64,000 bases of DNA from Actinoalloteichus hymeniacidonis (GTDB lineage Bacteria > Actinomycetota > Actinomycetes > Mycobacteriales > Pseudonocardiaceae), in the NCBI RefSeq assembly GCF_014203365.1, contig NZ_JACHIS010000001.1, positions 3,844,001 through 3,908,000 of the forward strand, given 5' to 3'. A program made the translations under genes and the position numbers. Below, one piece after another: positions 1-10,062 of the stretch. Numbering within the stretch: the first letter of the stretch is position 1; each line of letters begins with the position of its first letter. The notes beneath the pieces were generated by a model. The model made no database searches and had not been told where the DNA came from. It saw nothing but the letters and a program-made list of their open reading frames with translations.

Positions 1-1446
<1,446 letters not shown>

Positions 1447-1462
1447 TCACCCGTTTCGCCAC

Positions 1463-2038
1463 TCAGACGGTGCCGGGCTCGGCCGGACCCGCGTCAGTGG
1501 ACCCGCTCGCCGCATCCCCGCTGTCGAGCGCGGCGAGTTCGGTGAGCACCGCGACCGCGACCTCGTCGGCGCTCTGTCGATCCGTGATGACCTCCAGGCT
1601 CGCGACCTCGCGATACAACGGGAGTCGAGCGTCCAGCAAGGCCTTGAAGGTCGCCCTGGGGTTGATCCCCGCCAACAGCGGGCGGTTGGAGGAGAGACCG
1701 GTCCGCCGAACACCCTCGGCCATCCCGACGTTGAGGAAGACCACGGTGTGCTCCCGCAGTAAGGACCTGGTCTCATCGGCCAGCACCGCTCCGCCGCCCA
1801 GCGCGAGGACCCCGCGATGCTCGACGAGGCTGCGACGCACCGTGTCGCGTTCCCACTTGCGGAAGACGTCCTCGCCCTGCCCGGTGAAGATCTCGGCGAC
1901 GGTCCGGCCCGCCTGCCGCTCGATCTCGTCGTCGACATCGAGGAAGCCGAGGCCCAAGCGCCCGGCCAGCAGTCGTCCGGTGGTGGACTTACCCGCTCCC
2001 GGCGGACCCACCAGCACGATCGGCGTCGAGCCGCTCAT
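1463..2038 (-). CDS. aroK: Shikimate kinase
   Basis: AroK phosphorylates shikimate to shikimate 3-phosphate with ATP, in the cytoplasm. The 191-residue protein has the P-loop GPPGAGKS (residues 11-18), the DVDDEIE shikimate-binding and Mg region (34-40), an arginine at about 60 and the GGGA motif (81-84). The arginine-containing lid SSNRPLL follows. Length is normal apart from a short acidic C-terminal tail. The ATG start overlaps the aroC stop by 4 bp, so translation is probably coupled. Confidence 0.96.
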   Translation of the reverse strand: MSGSTPIVLVGPPGAGKSTTGRLLAGRLGLGFLDVDDEIERQAGRTVAEIFTGQGEDVFRKWERDTVRRSLVEHRGVLALGGGAVLADETRSLLREHTVVFLNVGMAEGVRRTGLSSNRPLLAGINPRATFKALLDARLPLYREVASLEVITDRQSADEVAVAVLTELAALDSGDAASGSTDAGPAEPGTV

Positions 2039-3222
2039 CGGCGCTCCTCCAACTCCCGCAGGTATGCCTGGGCATTGCGTCGTGTCTCGGCGACCGAGTC
2101 GCCGCCGAACTTCTCCAAGACCGCGTCCGCCAGCACGAGCGCGACCACGGATTCGACGACCACCCCTGCCCTGGGCACCGCGCAGATGTCGGACCGCTGA
2201 TGGATGGCCACCGCCGGTTCGCCGGTGACGACGTCCATGGTCGCCAGCGCCCTGGGCACCGTGGAGATCGGCTTCATCGCGACCCGGACCCGCAGCGGCT
2301 CGCCGTTGGTCATACCGCCTTCCAGACCACCCGCGCGATTGCTGCGCCTGCGCACCCAGTTCGGGCCGTCGGCGGGGTCGATCTCGTCGTGTGCGGCGCT
2401 GCCGCGACGCCGGGCGGTGGTGAACCCGTCGCCGATCTCGACGCCCTTCATCGCCTGGACCCCCATCAGCGCGCCCGCCAGGCGGGCGTCGAGGCGCCGG
2501 TCCCAGTGCACATGGGAGCCGAGCCCCGGCGGAAGTCCGTAGGCGAGCACCTCGATGACGCCGCCGAGGGTGTCGCCGTCCTTCTTCGCCGCCTCGACCT
2601 CGGCCATCATCGCCTCGCCCGCAGCCGGGTCGAAACAACGCACCGGGTGCTCGTCGATCGCGGCCAGATCGCCGAACTCCGGCAGTGGATGTCCCTGCGA
2701 GGCCGCCTCACCGATGGACACCACGTGGCTGAGAACCCGCACCCCGAGCACCTGCTCCAGGAATCGGGCCGCGACCGTGCCCAGCACCGTGCGGGCCGCC
2801 GTCTCCCGAGCACTGGCGCGCTCCAACACCGGCCGTGCCTCGTCGAACCCGTACTTCTGCATTCCCGCCAGGTCCGCATGTCCGGGCCGGGGCCTGGTCA
2901 GCGGTTCGTTGCGCGCCGAGCCCTCGAGCTCCGAGGGGTCGACGGGGTCGGCCGCCATGACCTTCTGCCACTTGGGCCACTCGGTGTTGCCGATCCGGAC
3001 CGCGACGGGGCCGCCCTGGGTTGTCCCATGCCGGATGCCACCGATGACCTCGAGGTCGTCCACCTCGAAGGCCATCCGAGGGCTCCTGCCGAAGCCGAGC
3101 CTGCGGCGCTCCAACTGTGTGGTCATGTCGGCGGTCGTCACCTCGACGCCTGCCACCATGCCTTCCATCACCGCGACCAGCGCGGGCCCGTGCGACTCAC
3201 CTGCGGTCATCCAACGCAACAC
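2035..3222 (-). CDS. aroC: Chorismate synthase
   Basis: AroC makes chorismate from EPSP with reduced FMN, the last step of the shikimate pathway. The 395-residue protein opens [12 protein letters not shown] with the catalytic His region GESHG (residues 8-12), and carries [12 protein letters not shown] and the C-terminal [13 protein letters not shown] signature. The GTG start at 3222 is supported by a GGGAGG Shine-Dalgarno about 8 nt upstream. Reading continues upstream without a stop, but those codons match no family member. It begins the aroC-aroK run and overlaps aroK by 4 bp. Confidence 0.97.
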   Translation of the reverse strand: MLRWMTAGESHGPALVAVMEGMVAGVEVTTADMTTQLERRRLGFGRSPRMAFEVDDLEVIGGIRHGTTQGGPVAVRIGNTEWPKWQKVMAADPVDPSELEGSARNEPLTRPRPGHADLAGMQKYGFDEARPVLERASARETAARTVLGTVAARFLEQVLGVRVLSHVVSIGEAASQGHPLPEFGDLAAIDEHPVRCFDPAAGEAMMAEVEAAKKDGDTLGGVIEVLAYGLPPGLGSHVHWDRRLDARLAGALMGVQAMKGVEIGDGFTTARRRGSAAHDEIDPADGPNWVRRRSNRAGGLEGGMTNGEPLRVRVAMKPISTVPRALATMDVVTGEPAVAIHQRSDICAVPRAGVVVESVVALVLADAVLEKFGGDSVAETRRNAQAYLRELEERR

Positions 3223-3335
3223 CGGGCGATCCTCCCACGTCGCATCGGTCGTTCCCCTCCCGGGAGCGGCCCGACCACCGCCGACGCGCACCGCCCGGGA
3301 TCCTCGTCTCGACAGCAAGAGGGGCGCCCCGCCGG

Positions 3336-3983
3336 TCACGGTTGGAAGGTCACGAGAAGCCAGGCGGGAATCAGCATGCTCGGACCGTGCGGTATCGAGA
3401 CGCGGCCGCCCCGACGCAGCGCGACGGCAAGCCCCAGCAGACCGGTCAGCAGCGGCGTGATCACCGCCGCCAGCAGCCAACTCGCCCAGGACACCGAGGC
3501 CAGGATCATCCCGACCACCATCGCCAGCTTGACGTCGCCCGCGCCCAACGCCCTCGGACTCGCGAGGTGCACCGACGCATAGAGCGCGGCCAAGCCGAGC
3601 CCGCCGAGCACGGCACGGATCAGGACACCGCCATCGGCCGCCGCCCAAGCGGCGAAGATCAGCAGCAACGCCAGTATCGGCGGTGCCCGCAGCGTCAGCA
3701 GGTCCGGCAGGCGTCGATGAGCGAGGTCCGTCGCGGCGGCGAGCACCGTCAACAGCCCCGCAGCACACGAGACCGCCAACCAGCCGACCGGCAACGCCCC
3801 CGAGGAGACGCGCAGCGCAGCGACCGTCCACAACAGACCCGCCAACGCCGCACAGCCGTACACCGGCACGGGAGCGGGCACCCGGAGTCGACCGAGCAGG
3901 CGTGCCCCCGCCCCGCCGAGAAGGAAACCGACCACAGCGGCGAGCAGGGTGAGAGCCACCGGGAACCACGCTTCGTTGATCAT
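3336..3983 (-). CDS. Type IV prepilin peptidase (A24 family)
   Basis: This is a 215-residue polytopic membrane protein with roughly six to seven hydrophobic segments. It carries the two aspartate motifs of A24 aspartic peptidases: [11 protein letters not shown] in the middle and GAGDVKLA about 55 residues later. Such enzymes cleave class III signal peptides of prepilin-like proteins at the inner face of the membrane. It lacks the N-terminal zinc/methylase domain of PilD and so is the short form usual in actinobacteria. It lies between aroC and the PTS genes, the place it holds beside aroE/aroC in related genomes. Its substrate pilins are not in this window. Confidence 0.87.
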   Translation of the reverse strand: MINEAWFPVALTLLAAVVGFLLGGAGARLLGRLRVPAPVPVYGCAALAGLLWTVAALRVSSGALPVGWLAVSCAAGLLTVLAAATDLAHRRLPDLLTLRAPPILALLLIFAAWAAADGGVLIRAVLGGLGLAALYASVHLASPRALGAGDVKLAMVVGMILASVSWASWLLAAVITPLLTGLLGLAVALRRGGRVSIPHGPSMLIPAWLLVTFQP

Positions 3984-4056
3984 GGGAACCAGGCTGCCGA
4001 TCGACCTCGGCGCGGCGCATCACTCGGCCGGGTAACACCGCAGGAAGATCGGGTGA

Positions 4057-4551
4057 TCAAGGCCGACAGGCGAACAGCTCCTCGCCGGTGGCCACCGGCC
4101 CGTCGGCATGCAACTCCAGCAGCGACTCCGGCGCGGCGTCCAGCGCGATCACCGGACACACCGTGGCCAGGCCCTCGCCTCGAATGGCCGTCGGGCTCCA
4201 GTCGATCAGCTTCTGTCCTGCCTGCACCGTGTCGCCCTTGGCTGCGTGCAGGGTGAAACCCGCGCCCTTGAGTCGCACGGTGTCGATGCCCAGGTGGACC
4301 AGGATCGAGACGCCCGTCGGCGCGGTGACGACGAAGGCGTGCGGATGCAGGGCCGCGATGACACCACCGATGGGCGCGACGGCCGTCGACGCCTCCTCGT
4401 CCTCCGGTTCCACGGCGATACCGGGGCCGACCACGGCCTGCGCGAAGACCTCGTCCGGTACCTCGGTCAAGGACACCACCCGGCCGTTCACCGGTGACAG
4501 GACCGAGGTGCGCACCGACTCGTCGGAGGTGGTCTCCGTCGATGCGTTCAT
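4057..4551 (-). CDS. crr: PTS glucose/GlcNAc-type EIIA component
   Basis: This 164-residue soluble protein carries phosphate from HPr to EIIB. The EIIA-Glc signature is clear: a partner His at about 71 (ALHPHAF) and the phospho-acceptor His at about 86 in LVHLGIDTV, equivalent to H75/H90 of E. coli EIIA. The start overlaps the EIIB stop as ATGA, so EIIB and EIIA are coupled and transcribed leftwards. In actinobacteria such a free EIIA usually serves GlcNAc and glucose permeases; the substrate is not proven here. Confidence 0.92.
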   Translation of the reverse strand: MNASTETTSDESVRTSVLSPVNGRVVSLTEVPDEVFAQAVVGPGIAVEPEDEEASTAVAPIGGVIAALHPHAFVVTAPTGVSILVHLGIDTVRLKGAGFTLHAAKGDTVQAGQKLIDWSPTAIRGEGLATVCPVIALDAAPESLLELHADGPVATGEELFACRP

Positions 4552-4784
4552 CGCAGATCCTCGATGTCACTGGCGATGTTGTCGGCATCCGGGCCGACCA
4601 CGATCTGCACGGCATCGCCGGAACGCAGCACGCCGTGCACGCCGATCTTCCGCAGGGCGGTCTCGTCGACCAGATCCGCGTTCGACAGCTCGCAGCGGAG
4701 TCTGGTGATGCACGGTTCGATCTCGATGATGTTGTCGCTTCCGCCGATTGCGGCCAGAATCCCGGCGGCCTTGTCCTGACTCAC
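4548..4784 (-). CDS. PTS glucose/GlcNAc-type EIIB component
   Basis: This 78-residue EIIB domain protein carries the phosphocysteine motif PCITRLRCEL, with the acceptor Cys at residue 25. It passes phosphate from EIIA to sugar entering through EIIC. The GTG start at 4784 has a strong GAGGAGG Shine-Dalgarno. It is the first gene of the leftward PTS transcript and is divergent from the GntR-EIIC-HPr transcript. The separate EIIB and EIIC polypeptides match the split GlcNAc permeases (NagE/NagF type) of streptomycetes and relatives. Confidence 0.92.
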   Translation of the reverse strand: MSQDKAAGILAAIGGSDNIIEIEPCITRLRCELSNADLVDETALRKIGVHGVLRSGDAVQIVVGPDADNIASDIEDLR

Positions 4785-4933
4785 GTCGTCGTCCTCCTCG
4801 TTCGCACCCGGCGCCATTGCCCAGCGACACCGAGAGCGGTCTTCGGCACGGGAAACCCCGCTGCCGCCGAGACTCGCTCGTGACCTCACGAATGGTTGAC
4901 ACCCGAGATCGCGGCGAGCATTCTCCACGGCTA

Positions 4934-4949
4934 AGTGGTCTGGACCGGA
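4934..4949. promoter_or_regulatory. Partial dre-like (DasR-type) operator between divergent PTS transcripts
   Basis: The 16-mer AGTGGTCTGGACCGGA has a left half identical to the DasR responsive element form AGTGGTCTAGACCACT and a partly matching right half (GACC kept). It lies between the start of the EIIB gene and the GntR/HutC regulator gene, where a DasR-like protein would act. The match is only partial, so binding is an inference. Confidence 0.4.
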
Positions 4950-4992
4950 CAGTACCAATCCACCCTGGCCGCAGGCGAGAAGTTCGTACCGA

Positions 4993-5006
4993 TCGGCAGC
5001 TGCCGA
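4993..5006. promoter_or_regulatory. 14-bp perfect palindrome just upstream of the GntR start
   Basis: TCGGCAGCTGCCGA is a perfect palindrome ending about 25 bp before the regulator start codon. It may be an autoregulatory operator or a chance GC-rich palindrome. It does not match a regulator motif known to me. Confidence 0.3.
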
Positions 5007-5031
5007 CAACACCAGGACGGGGGCTCGCTCG

Positions 5032-5838
5032 ATGGCCGAGCATGGCGAGAGACCCGCACGGCGCGATCCGCGCCGACGCCTCGCCGCGGGCCCGACCCCG
5101 AAACACGTCCAACTCGGCGCCATCCTGCGTGATCTGGTCGAACACGAACTGCCGCCGGATTCCGCGGTCCCCTCGGAACGCGAACTGGCCGAGCGATTCG
5201 GCGTCTCCCGGCTCACGGTGCGGGAGGCCATCGGCAGGCTGGTCGCGGCGGGTCTGCTGACCCGGATCCGGGGGAAGGGGACCTTCACCGCGCGTCCTCG
5301 GCTGGAGACACCGCCGCTGACCTCGTTCACCCAGGAGATCGAGCGGCATGGCATGACCGTCACCAGCATGGTGTTGACCTGCGGCGAGGAGGTTCCGACC
5401 GCGAGCACCTCGACGACACTGGGGCTGGCCCCTGGTGAACCCGCCTACCGGGTCTGCCGAGTGCGGATGGCCGACGGAACCCCGCTGGCCTTGGAACACG
5501 GCTGGTTCAGCCCGAAACGGGTGCCCGGCCTGCTCGACCACGACCTGACCGGATCGCTGTACAACCTGCTCGCCCAGAACTACGGGGTCCTGCTCGATCA
5601 CGGGCGGCAGACCGTGTGGGCGGCCGAGGCGGACGTCTCGACCGCGCGATTGCTCAAGGTGCGGACCTCCAGCCCGCTCCTCGTCTTCCGCCGTGTCTCG
5701 TCGGCGGGAGAGCATCCGGTCGAGGACACCACGTCCTGGTACCGGGGCGACAAGTACCAGTTGACGATGCCGTTGGACCGACCCGGCACAACCGGGGGTC
5801 CGCACCATCCTGCGCAAGGAGGAACCCATGAGCGCTGA
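5032..5838 (+). CDS. GntR/HutC-family regulator (DasR/NagR-like)
   Basis: This 268-residue repressor has an N-terminal winged helix (residues about 25-95, with PSERELAERFGVSRLTVREA) followed by a UTRA effector domain (about 105-250). The UTRA domain ends in the SWYRGDKYQL pattern typical of DasR/NagR proteins, which sense GlcN-6-P or GlcNAc-6-P. It is the first gene of the rightward PTS transcript; its last 11 bp overlap the EIIC start, and the EIIC ribosome binding site AAGGAGGA lies inside it. It probably controls both divergent PTS units and itself. The ligand is inferred from family and neighbours. Confidence 0.88.
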   Translation: MAEHGERPARRDPRRRLAAGPTPKHVQLGAILRDLVEHELPPDSAVPSERELAERFGVSRLTVREAIGRLVAAGLLTRIRGKGTFTARPRLETPPLTSFTQEIERHGMTVTSMVLTCGEEVPTASTSTTLGLAPGEPAYRVCRVRMADGTPLALEHGWFSPKRVPGLLDHDLTGSLYNLLAQNYGVLLDHGRQTVWAAEADVSTARLLKVRTSSPLLVFRRVSSAGEHPVEDTTSWYRGDKYQLTMPLDRPGTTGGPHHPAQGGTHER

Positions 5839-7213
5839 CGCCTCTACGGCGGCACGCGGTCGCAACAGTAAAGGATTCGCCCTGGCACAACGGTTCGGCC
5901 GCAGCCTCATGCTGCCGATCGCGGTGCTTCCGGCAGCAGCGCTGCTGTCCAGATTGGGCTATATCGATGGTTCCGGCGCGGGGCAGGGTGAGCTGATCGC
6001 CGCCATCCCCGGTGACTTCTTCGACCGCGCGGCGCAGGTCGTCGGCCAGGGTGGCGACGCGCTGTTCCAGTACCTACCGCTGCTGTTCGCCGTGGGTGTC
6101 GCGATCGGCATGGCGCGCAAGGCCGACGGTTCCACCGCCCTGTCGGCCGTGGTCGGCTATCTGGTGCTCCACAATGTCCTGTGGGCGATGCTCGGTGAGG
6201 AACTGACCGAGGGCAAGAACTTCAACAACGGCCCGTACGGCGTGTTGGGCGGCATCGTCTCCGGTTTGATAGCCGCCTATCTATGGCAGCGATATCACCG
6301 GATCAAGCTGCCGACCTACCTCGGCTTCTTCGGCGGGCGTCGTTTCGTACCGATGATCACCGCGTTCGTGATGATCATCGTCGGCGTGGTGATGGGCCTG
6401 ATCTTCACCGGGTTCAACGCGGGCCTCACCTGGGTCGGTGACGCGGTGGCCAGTTCCACGGTGTTCGGCGCGGGCGTCTACGGCGTGTTGAACCGCTTCC
6501 TGCTGCCCTTCGGTCTGCACCACATCCTCAACTCGGTGGTGTGGTTCCTGTTCGGGGACTACGACGGAGTCACCGGCGACCTCAACCGGTTCTTCGCAGG
6601 CGACCCCGCAGCGGGCACCTTCATGACGGGCTTCTTCCCGATCTTCATGTTCGCGCTGCCCGCGGCGGCCCTGGCGATCTACCACACCGCCAAGCCGCAC
6701 AAGAAGAAGATGGTCGGCGGTCTGGTCTTCGCGGGAGCCCTGGCCTCCTTCCTCACCGGCGTCACCGAACCGTTGGAGTACGCGTTCATCTTCGTGGCGT
6801 GGCCGCTACTGGTGGTGCACGCCCTGCTGACCGGTCTTTCACACGCCGTCACCAACGCCTTGGGCGTGCATCACGGTTTCGGCTTCTCGGCAGGCGCGAT
6901 CGACTACGTCCTGAACTGGGGTCTGGCCACCGCCCCTTGGTTGATCATCCCGATCGGTCTGGTCTTCGCGGCGATCTACTACTTCGTCTTCCGCTGGGTG
7001 ATCACCAAGTGGAACCTGGCGACGCCGGGTCGGGAGGACGACGAGGACGACGAGGGCGGCAGTGCCGCTGCGCCCGCAGCAGCCGAGCCGGTGACGGTGG
7101 CATCCACCCCGGAGAGCGGCGCGACGTCGACCGAGACGAAGTCCGCAGAAACCACGTCCGCCAAGGAGTCCACCAGCCCGGCGAGCAAGCCCTCGGCAGA
7201 GACGAAGGAGTGA
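5828..7213 (+). CDS. PTS EIIC permease, glucose/GlcNAc family
   Basis: This 461-residue membrane permease has about ten hydrophobic segments between residues 20 and 395. Features of the glucose superfamily EIIC are visible: the opening LAQRFGRSLMLPIAVLPAAA, the GLHHILN loop and the TGVTEPLEYAF substrate-site motif. It transports sugar that EIIB phosphorylates. Residues about 400-461 form an unusual hydrophilic tail rich in Asp/Glu, Ala, Ser and Thr with no EIIB homology. The ATG at 5828 follows AAGGAGGA and overlaps the regulator gene by 11 bp. HPr follows 8 bp downstream. Confidence 0.93.
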   Translation: MSADASTAARGRNSKGFALAQRFGRSLMLPIAVLPAAALLSRLGYIDGSGAGQGELIAAIPGDFFDRAAQVVGQGGDALFQYLPLLFAVGVAIGMARKADGSTALSAVVGYLVLHNVLWAMLGEELTEGKNFNNGPYGVLGGIVSGLIAAYLWQRYHRIKLPTYLGFFGGRRFVPMITAFVMIIVGVVMGLIFTGFNAGLTWVGDAVASSTVFGAGVYGVLNRFLLPFGLHHILNSVVWFLFGDYDGVTGDLNRFFAGDPAAGTFMTGFFPIFMFALPAAALAIYHTAKPHKKKMVGGLVFAGALASFLTGVTEPLEYAFIFVAWPLLVVHALLTGLSHAVTNALGVHHGFGFSAGAIDYVLNWGLATAPWLIIPIGLVFAAIYYFVFRWVITKWNLATPGREDDEDDEGGSAAAPAAAEPVTVASTPESGATSTETKSAETTSAKESTSPASKPSAETKE

Positions 7214-7221
7214 TCACGAGG

Positions 7222-7494
7222 ATGGCGGAACGACGAGTGACGGTGGCGAGCGTTGTCGGCCTCCACGCCCGGCCCGCAGCCCGACTGGCCAAGGCGGCCG
7301 CCGCCGCGAAGCCGCTGACGGTCACCATCCGCAAGGGCGACGGCCCCGAGGTCGCCGCGGCCAGCGTGCTCGGTTTGATGACCCTCGGAGCCATGCACGG
7401 CGACGAGGTGGTGCTCGCCGCCGAAGGAGAAGGCGCCGAGGCCGTGCTCGATGATCTGGCCGCGTTGGTCGCCGCACAGGCCGACCACGAGTGA
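7222..7494 (+). CDS. ptsH: Phosphocarrier protein HPr
   Basis: This 90-residue HPr has the active-site His15 in VGLHARPAARLAKAA. HPr takes phosphate from enzyme I and hands it to EIIA. A serine in AASVLGLMTLG (about residue 48) occupies the regulatory position of firmicute HPr, but HPr kinase is not generally present in actinobacteria. Enzyme I is not in this window. It is the last gene of the regulator-EIIC-HPr transcript and is followed directly by a strong hairpin. Confidence 0.95.
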   Translation: MAERRVTVASVVGLHARPAARLAKAAAAAKPLTVTIRKGDGPEVAAASVLGLMTLGAMHGDEVVLAAEGEGAEAVLDDLAALVAAQADHE

Positions 7495-7499
7495 ACGAC

Positions 7500-7529
7500 G
7501 GCCGCCGACCTCAGCGGAGGTCGGCGGCC
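7500..7529. terminator. Hairpin terminator between convergent ptsH and aroE
   Basis: A perfect inverted repeat (GCCGCCGACCTC / GAGGTCGGCGGC, extended to 13 bp by the outer G-C pair) encloses the 4-nt loop AGCG. It starts 6 bp after the ptsH stop and lies 36 bp beyond the end of aroE, so it can serve both strands. There is no clear T-run, as is usual in high-GC actinobacteria. Confidence 0.8.
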
Positions 7530-7565
7530 CGCTCGACGTGGGTTCCCGTGACCGATGCTCGAGGC

Positions 7566-8429
7566 TCAGCTCAACGGCAGCGGCACCGCGCCGCCGGTGG
7601 CCGCGCTCAGCGCATCGCGCATGTCTCGCCTGGGCGCGGGCCGGCCGGTGAACAGCTCGACCTGGCCGAACGCCTGGTGCAGCAGCATGTCCAGGCCGGT
7701 GGCCATCCGGCCGTCCGCCGCCGCGACCGCCTCGGCGAGCGGGGTCGGCCAGGGGTGGTACACGGCGTCCAACACACAGGGCGCGGCGGCGAGCGTGTCG
7801 GCCAACGAATCCGCGACGCCTGCGGGCACCGTGGAGATCAGTACCGCCGAGGATGCCGCGGCGGCCGCCAACTCCGGTTCGGACAGACCCACGATCTGCA
7901 CCGACACGCCCGATCGCTCTGCGGCGGCCAGTGTCTCCGCCGCGCGGGCCGCAGAGCGCACTGCCAGCCGCACCGAGGTGACACCGAGATCCGCGAGCGC
8001 CACCATGGCCGCCGCTGCGGTGCCGCCCGCGCCGAGAACCAGTGCCGTATCCGCCGGGTCGGGCCGGTAGCCCGCCGCGACACGGAGCGCACCGGTGATG
8101 CCCTCGACGTCGGTGCAGTCGGCCCGCCAACCGCCGTCGGGCAGCGGGACCAGGGTGTTCGCCGCGCCGACCGCTTCGGCGCGGTCGGTCACCACGTCGG
8201 CCATGGCCAGGGCGGCACGCTTGCCGGGCATGGTCACCGAGAGCCCGACCCATTCCGGGCCGAGGTCGGCGACCAGCGCGGGCAGCGTCTCGGCGTCGCA
8301 CTCGACACGGTCATAGCGCCAGTCGGACAACCCGAGCGCCCGGTAGGCGGCACCGTGCAATACCGGCGAGAGCGAGTGCGCCACCGGCGAACCGAGCACC
8401 GCCGCGCGGCGGATAGTCGTCTCATTCAT
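7566..8429 (-). CDS. aroE: Shikimate dehydrogenase
   Basis: AroE reduces 3-dehydroshikimate to shikimate with NADPH. The 287-residue protein has the substrate motif LGSPVAHSLSPVLH (residues about 12-25), the VTMPGKRAAL catalytic-lysine region, the NTL motif, and the nucleotide loop GAGGTAAAA (about 130). It follows the mltG pair on the same strand, the standard actinobacterial order. Downstream the neighbourhood breaks: the PTS cassette separates it from the peptidase and aroC. Confidence 0.95.
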   Translation of the reverse strand: MNETTIRRAAVLGSPVAHSLSPVLHGAAYRALGLSDWRYDRVECDAETLPALVADLGPEWVGLSVTMPGKRAALAMADVVTDRAEAVGAANTLVPLPDGGWRADCTDVEGITGALRVAAGYRPDPADTALVLGAGGTAAAAMVALADLGVTSVRLAVRSAARAAETLAAAERSGVSVQIVGLSEPELAAAAASSAVLISTVPAGVADSLADTLAAAPCVLDAVYHPWPTPLAEAVAAADGRMATGLDMLLHQAFGQVELFTGRPAPRRDMRDALSAATGGAVPLPLS

Positions 8430-8514
8430 CAGGACGCCCCCTGTCGGGCAGGCGAGATCTCGATTCCGATCGAGCCGAAGTCATCCGGCCATTGTGTTCG
8501 GCTGGCGAGCCTAC

Positions 8515-9735
8515 TCACCACACGCCTCGTTCCTGAGCGTCGAGACGATCCGCGTCGTGTTCCTCGAACGTGTAGTTGAAACACGAGGTGCCGTCGGTCT
8601 CGCACTTGACGAAGTACATCCACTCCTCGTCCACGGGATTCGCCACCGCTTCCAGGGCCGGAGTGTGCGGGGAGGAGACGGGAGTGGGTGGCAGGCCATG
8701 CCGCATGTAGGTGTTGTAGGGGTTGTCGATCAACCGAACATCGCGGTCGGTGCGGATGGATCCGGTGCCCGCGAAGTAGTTGACCGTGGAGTCCAAGCGA
8801 AGCCGGTCATCGATCTGCAGTCGGTTCAGCAACACCGTCGCCACCGACGAGAAGTCGGATTCGATGCCCTCCTTCTCGACCAGCGACGCCAGGATCAGGA
8901 ATTCGTACGGGGTGAATCCGGAGTCGTCCGAGATCCCCGGCATCCCCGCAGCCTCCAGACGAGCTGCCGAAACGGCCAGAACCTCGGCCAGCAGCTCCTC
9001 GGCGCTCCAGCTCGGGTTCAGATGGTAGAGACCGGGCGCGATCAAACCCTCCAGCCGACGGCGCGGCTCCGGAGCCGCTTGAACGCCGCTTGCCGCCCAG
9101 CTCGGGACATCCAGTTCCGCGAGGTCGGTGTTCTCCGCGACGTCCCACAACTCATCGATCGACACACACTGCTCAACACCATCGAGCTCCGCACAACTGG
9201 CCTCGGCAAGGATCGTGATGATCCCCTTCGACTGCACACTGCCATCCCCGGCCATCGTGTCGTGCAGCAACATCCCACCCTGCACATCGGCCTGCCCCAG
9301 ACGAGCCTCCTCATCCAGGATCCGATTCAACGCCGCCTCACCCGACATCTCACTACGCAACAGGTAGAAACCCGGCTGGATACCCGTCGCCGCAGGATTA
9401 CTCTCAGCAGCCGAGGTGAAGGCCCGGCCACTGGCGATGACGCCTTCGTCGGCCATCGTCTGGGCGATCTGGCCCAGACTGGCTCCGTCGGCGACCTCGA
9501 TGACAACGCTGCCGGTGCCCTCACCCGCGTAGTCGTCGTACCCGCCGATTCCGGTGAACTGCCGAATGCCGTAGACCGCCCCTGCGGCGACCAGCCCCAA
9601 CATCACCGCCCCAGCGATCAGAGTGATCACGCGCCGACGACGTCGGGTGTGCGCCTTATCGCGGAGCACAGGCGTGCGGCTCGTCCGACCGGGTTCGTCG
9701 GTCTCCTGGTCGACCATTCCGAGGTTGTCACCCAC
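8515..9735 (-). CDS. mltG: Endolytic murein transglycosylase MltG, copy 1
   Basis: MltG (YceG) cleaves nascent glycan strands at the outer face of the membrane and so sets peptidoglycan strand length. The 406-residue protein has a basic N-terminal tail, one membrane segment, a LysM-like part and the catalytic YceG domain with LASLVEKEG (catalytic Glu), IDNPYNTY and the C-terminal EWMYFVKC region. The GTG at 9735 was chosen because it aligns with the start of copy 2 and follows an AGGGGG ribosome site; the frame stays open upstream. A 282-bp internal tract (9131-9412) is almost identical to copy 2. It is the downstream member of the pair, 327 bp after copy 2. Confidence 0.9.
   Translation of the reverse strand: MGDNLGMVDQETDEPGRTSRTPVLRDKAHTRRRRRVITLIAGAVMLGLVAAGAVYGIRQFTGIGGYDDYAGEGTGSVVIEVADGASLGQIAQTMADEGVIASGRAFTSAAESNPAATGIQPGFYLLRSEMSGEAALNRILDEEARLGQADVQGGMLLHDTMAGDGSVQSKGIITILAEASCAELDGVEQCVSIDELWDVAENTDLAELDVPSWAASGVQAAPEPRRRLEGLIAPGLYHLNPSWSAEELLAEVLAVSAARLEAAGMPGISDDSGFTPYEFLILASLVEKEGIESDFSSVATVLLNRLQIDDRLRLDSTVNYFAGTGSIRTDRDVRLIDNPYNTYMRHGLPPTPVSSPHTPALEAVANPVDEEWMYFVKCETDGTSCFNYTFEEHDADRLDAQERGVW
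9131..9412. repeat. mltG: Near-identical tract shared by the mltG genes, copy 1
   Basis: This 282-bp segment matches 10679-10960 with a single difference (T at 9159, C at 10707). Flanking parts of the two genes differ at many silent sites, so the tract looks homogenised by gene conversion or recently duplicated. Confidence 0.95.
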
Positions 9736-10062
9736 TGGGAGCCCCCTGAATTCAATGCCGCTGGCCAGCCCGCGACCGCTGCACGCACCCGAGGAGAAGG
9801 CGGTGGCGGACTCCCCCGACGTCAACGGGAGGGCTCAGCCTAGCGACCAGCATGGAATGGTTCATCGACCGCCAACGCACACTCATCGGGCCCCCGGTTG
9901 CTCCGCGCGATGCAGCAGGCGCACCCGTGCCGAGGATCCACCCGGTGCGTCGATACGAATACGAATCGGCGGCGCCGGTATATCCAGGGGAAGGCCGTCG
10001 GTCCCATGGGGCGATTCCACGAATGGAGTCGCCCCACGAGTCCGACCGGCCGGGTTAGCTCT
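9736..10062. other. Gap between the two mltG genes
   Basis: No convincing gene is seen in these 327 bp. The part next to copy 2 holds a hairpin described separately. The rest probably carries the promoter for mltG copy 1, but no clear -10/-35 pair is visible. Confidence 0.5.
10007..10036 (-). terminator. Hairpin downstream of mltG copy 2
   Basis: Two 13-nt arms (TGGGGCGATTCCA and TGGAGTCGCCCCA, one mismatch) enclose a 4-nt loop, starting 27 bp after the copy 2 stop in the direction of transcription. It would separate copy 2 from copy 1. Confidence 0.6.
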
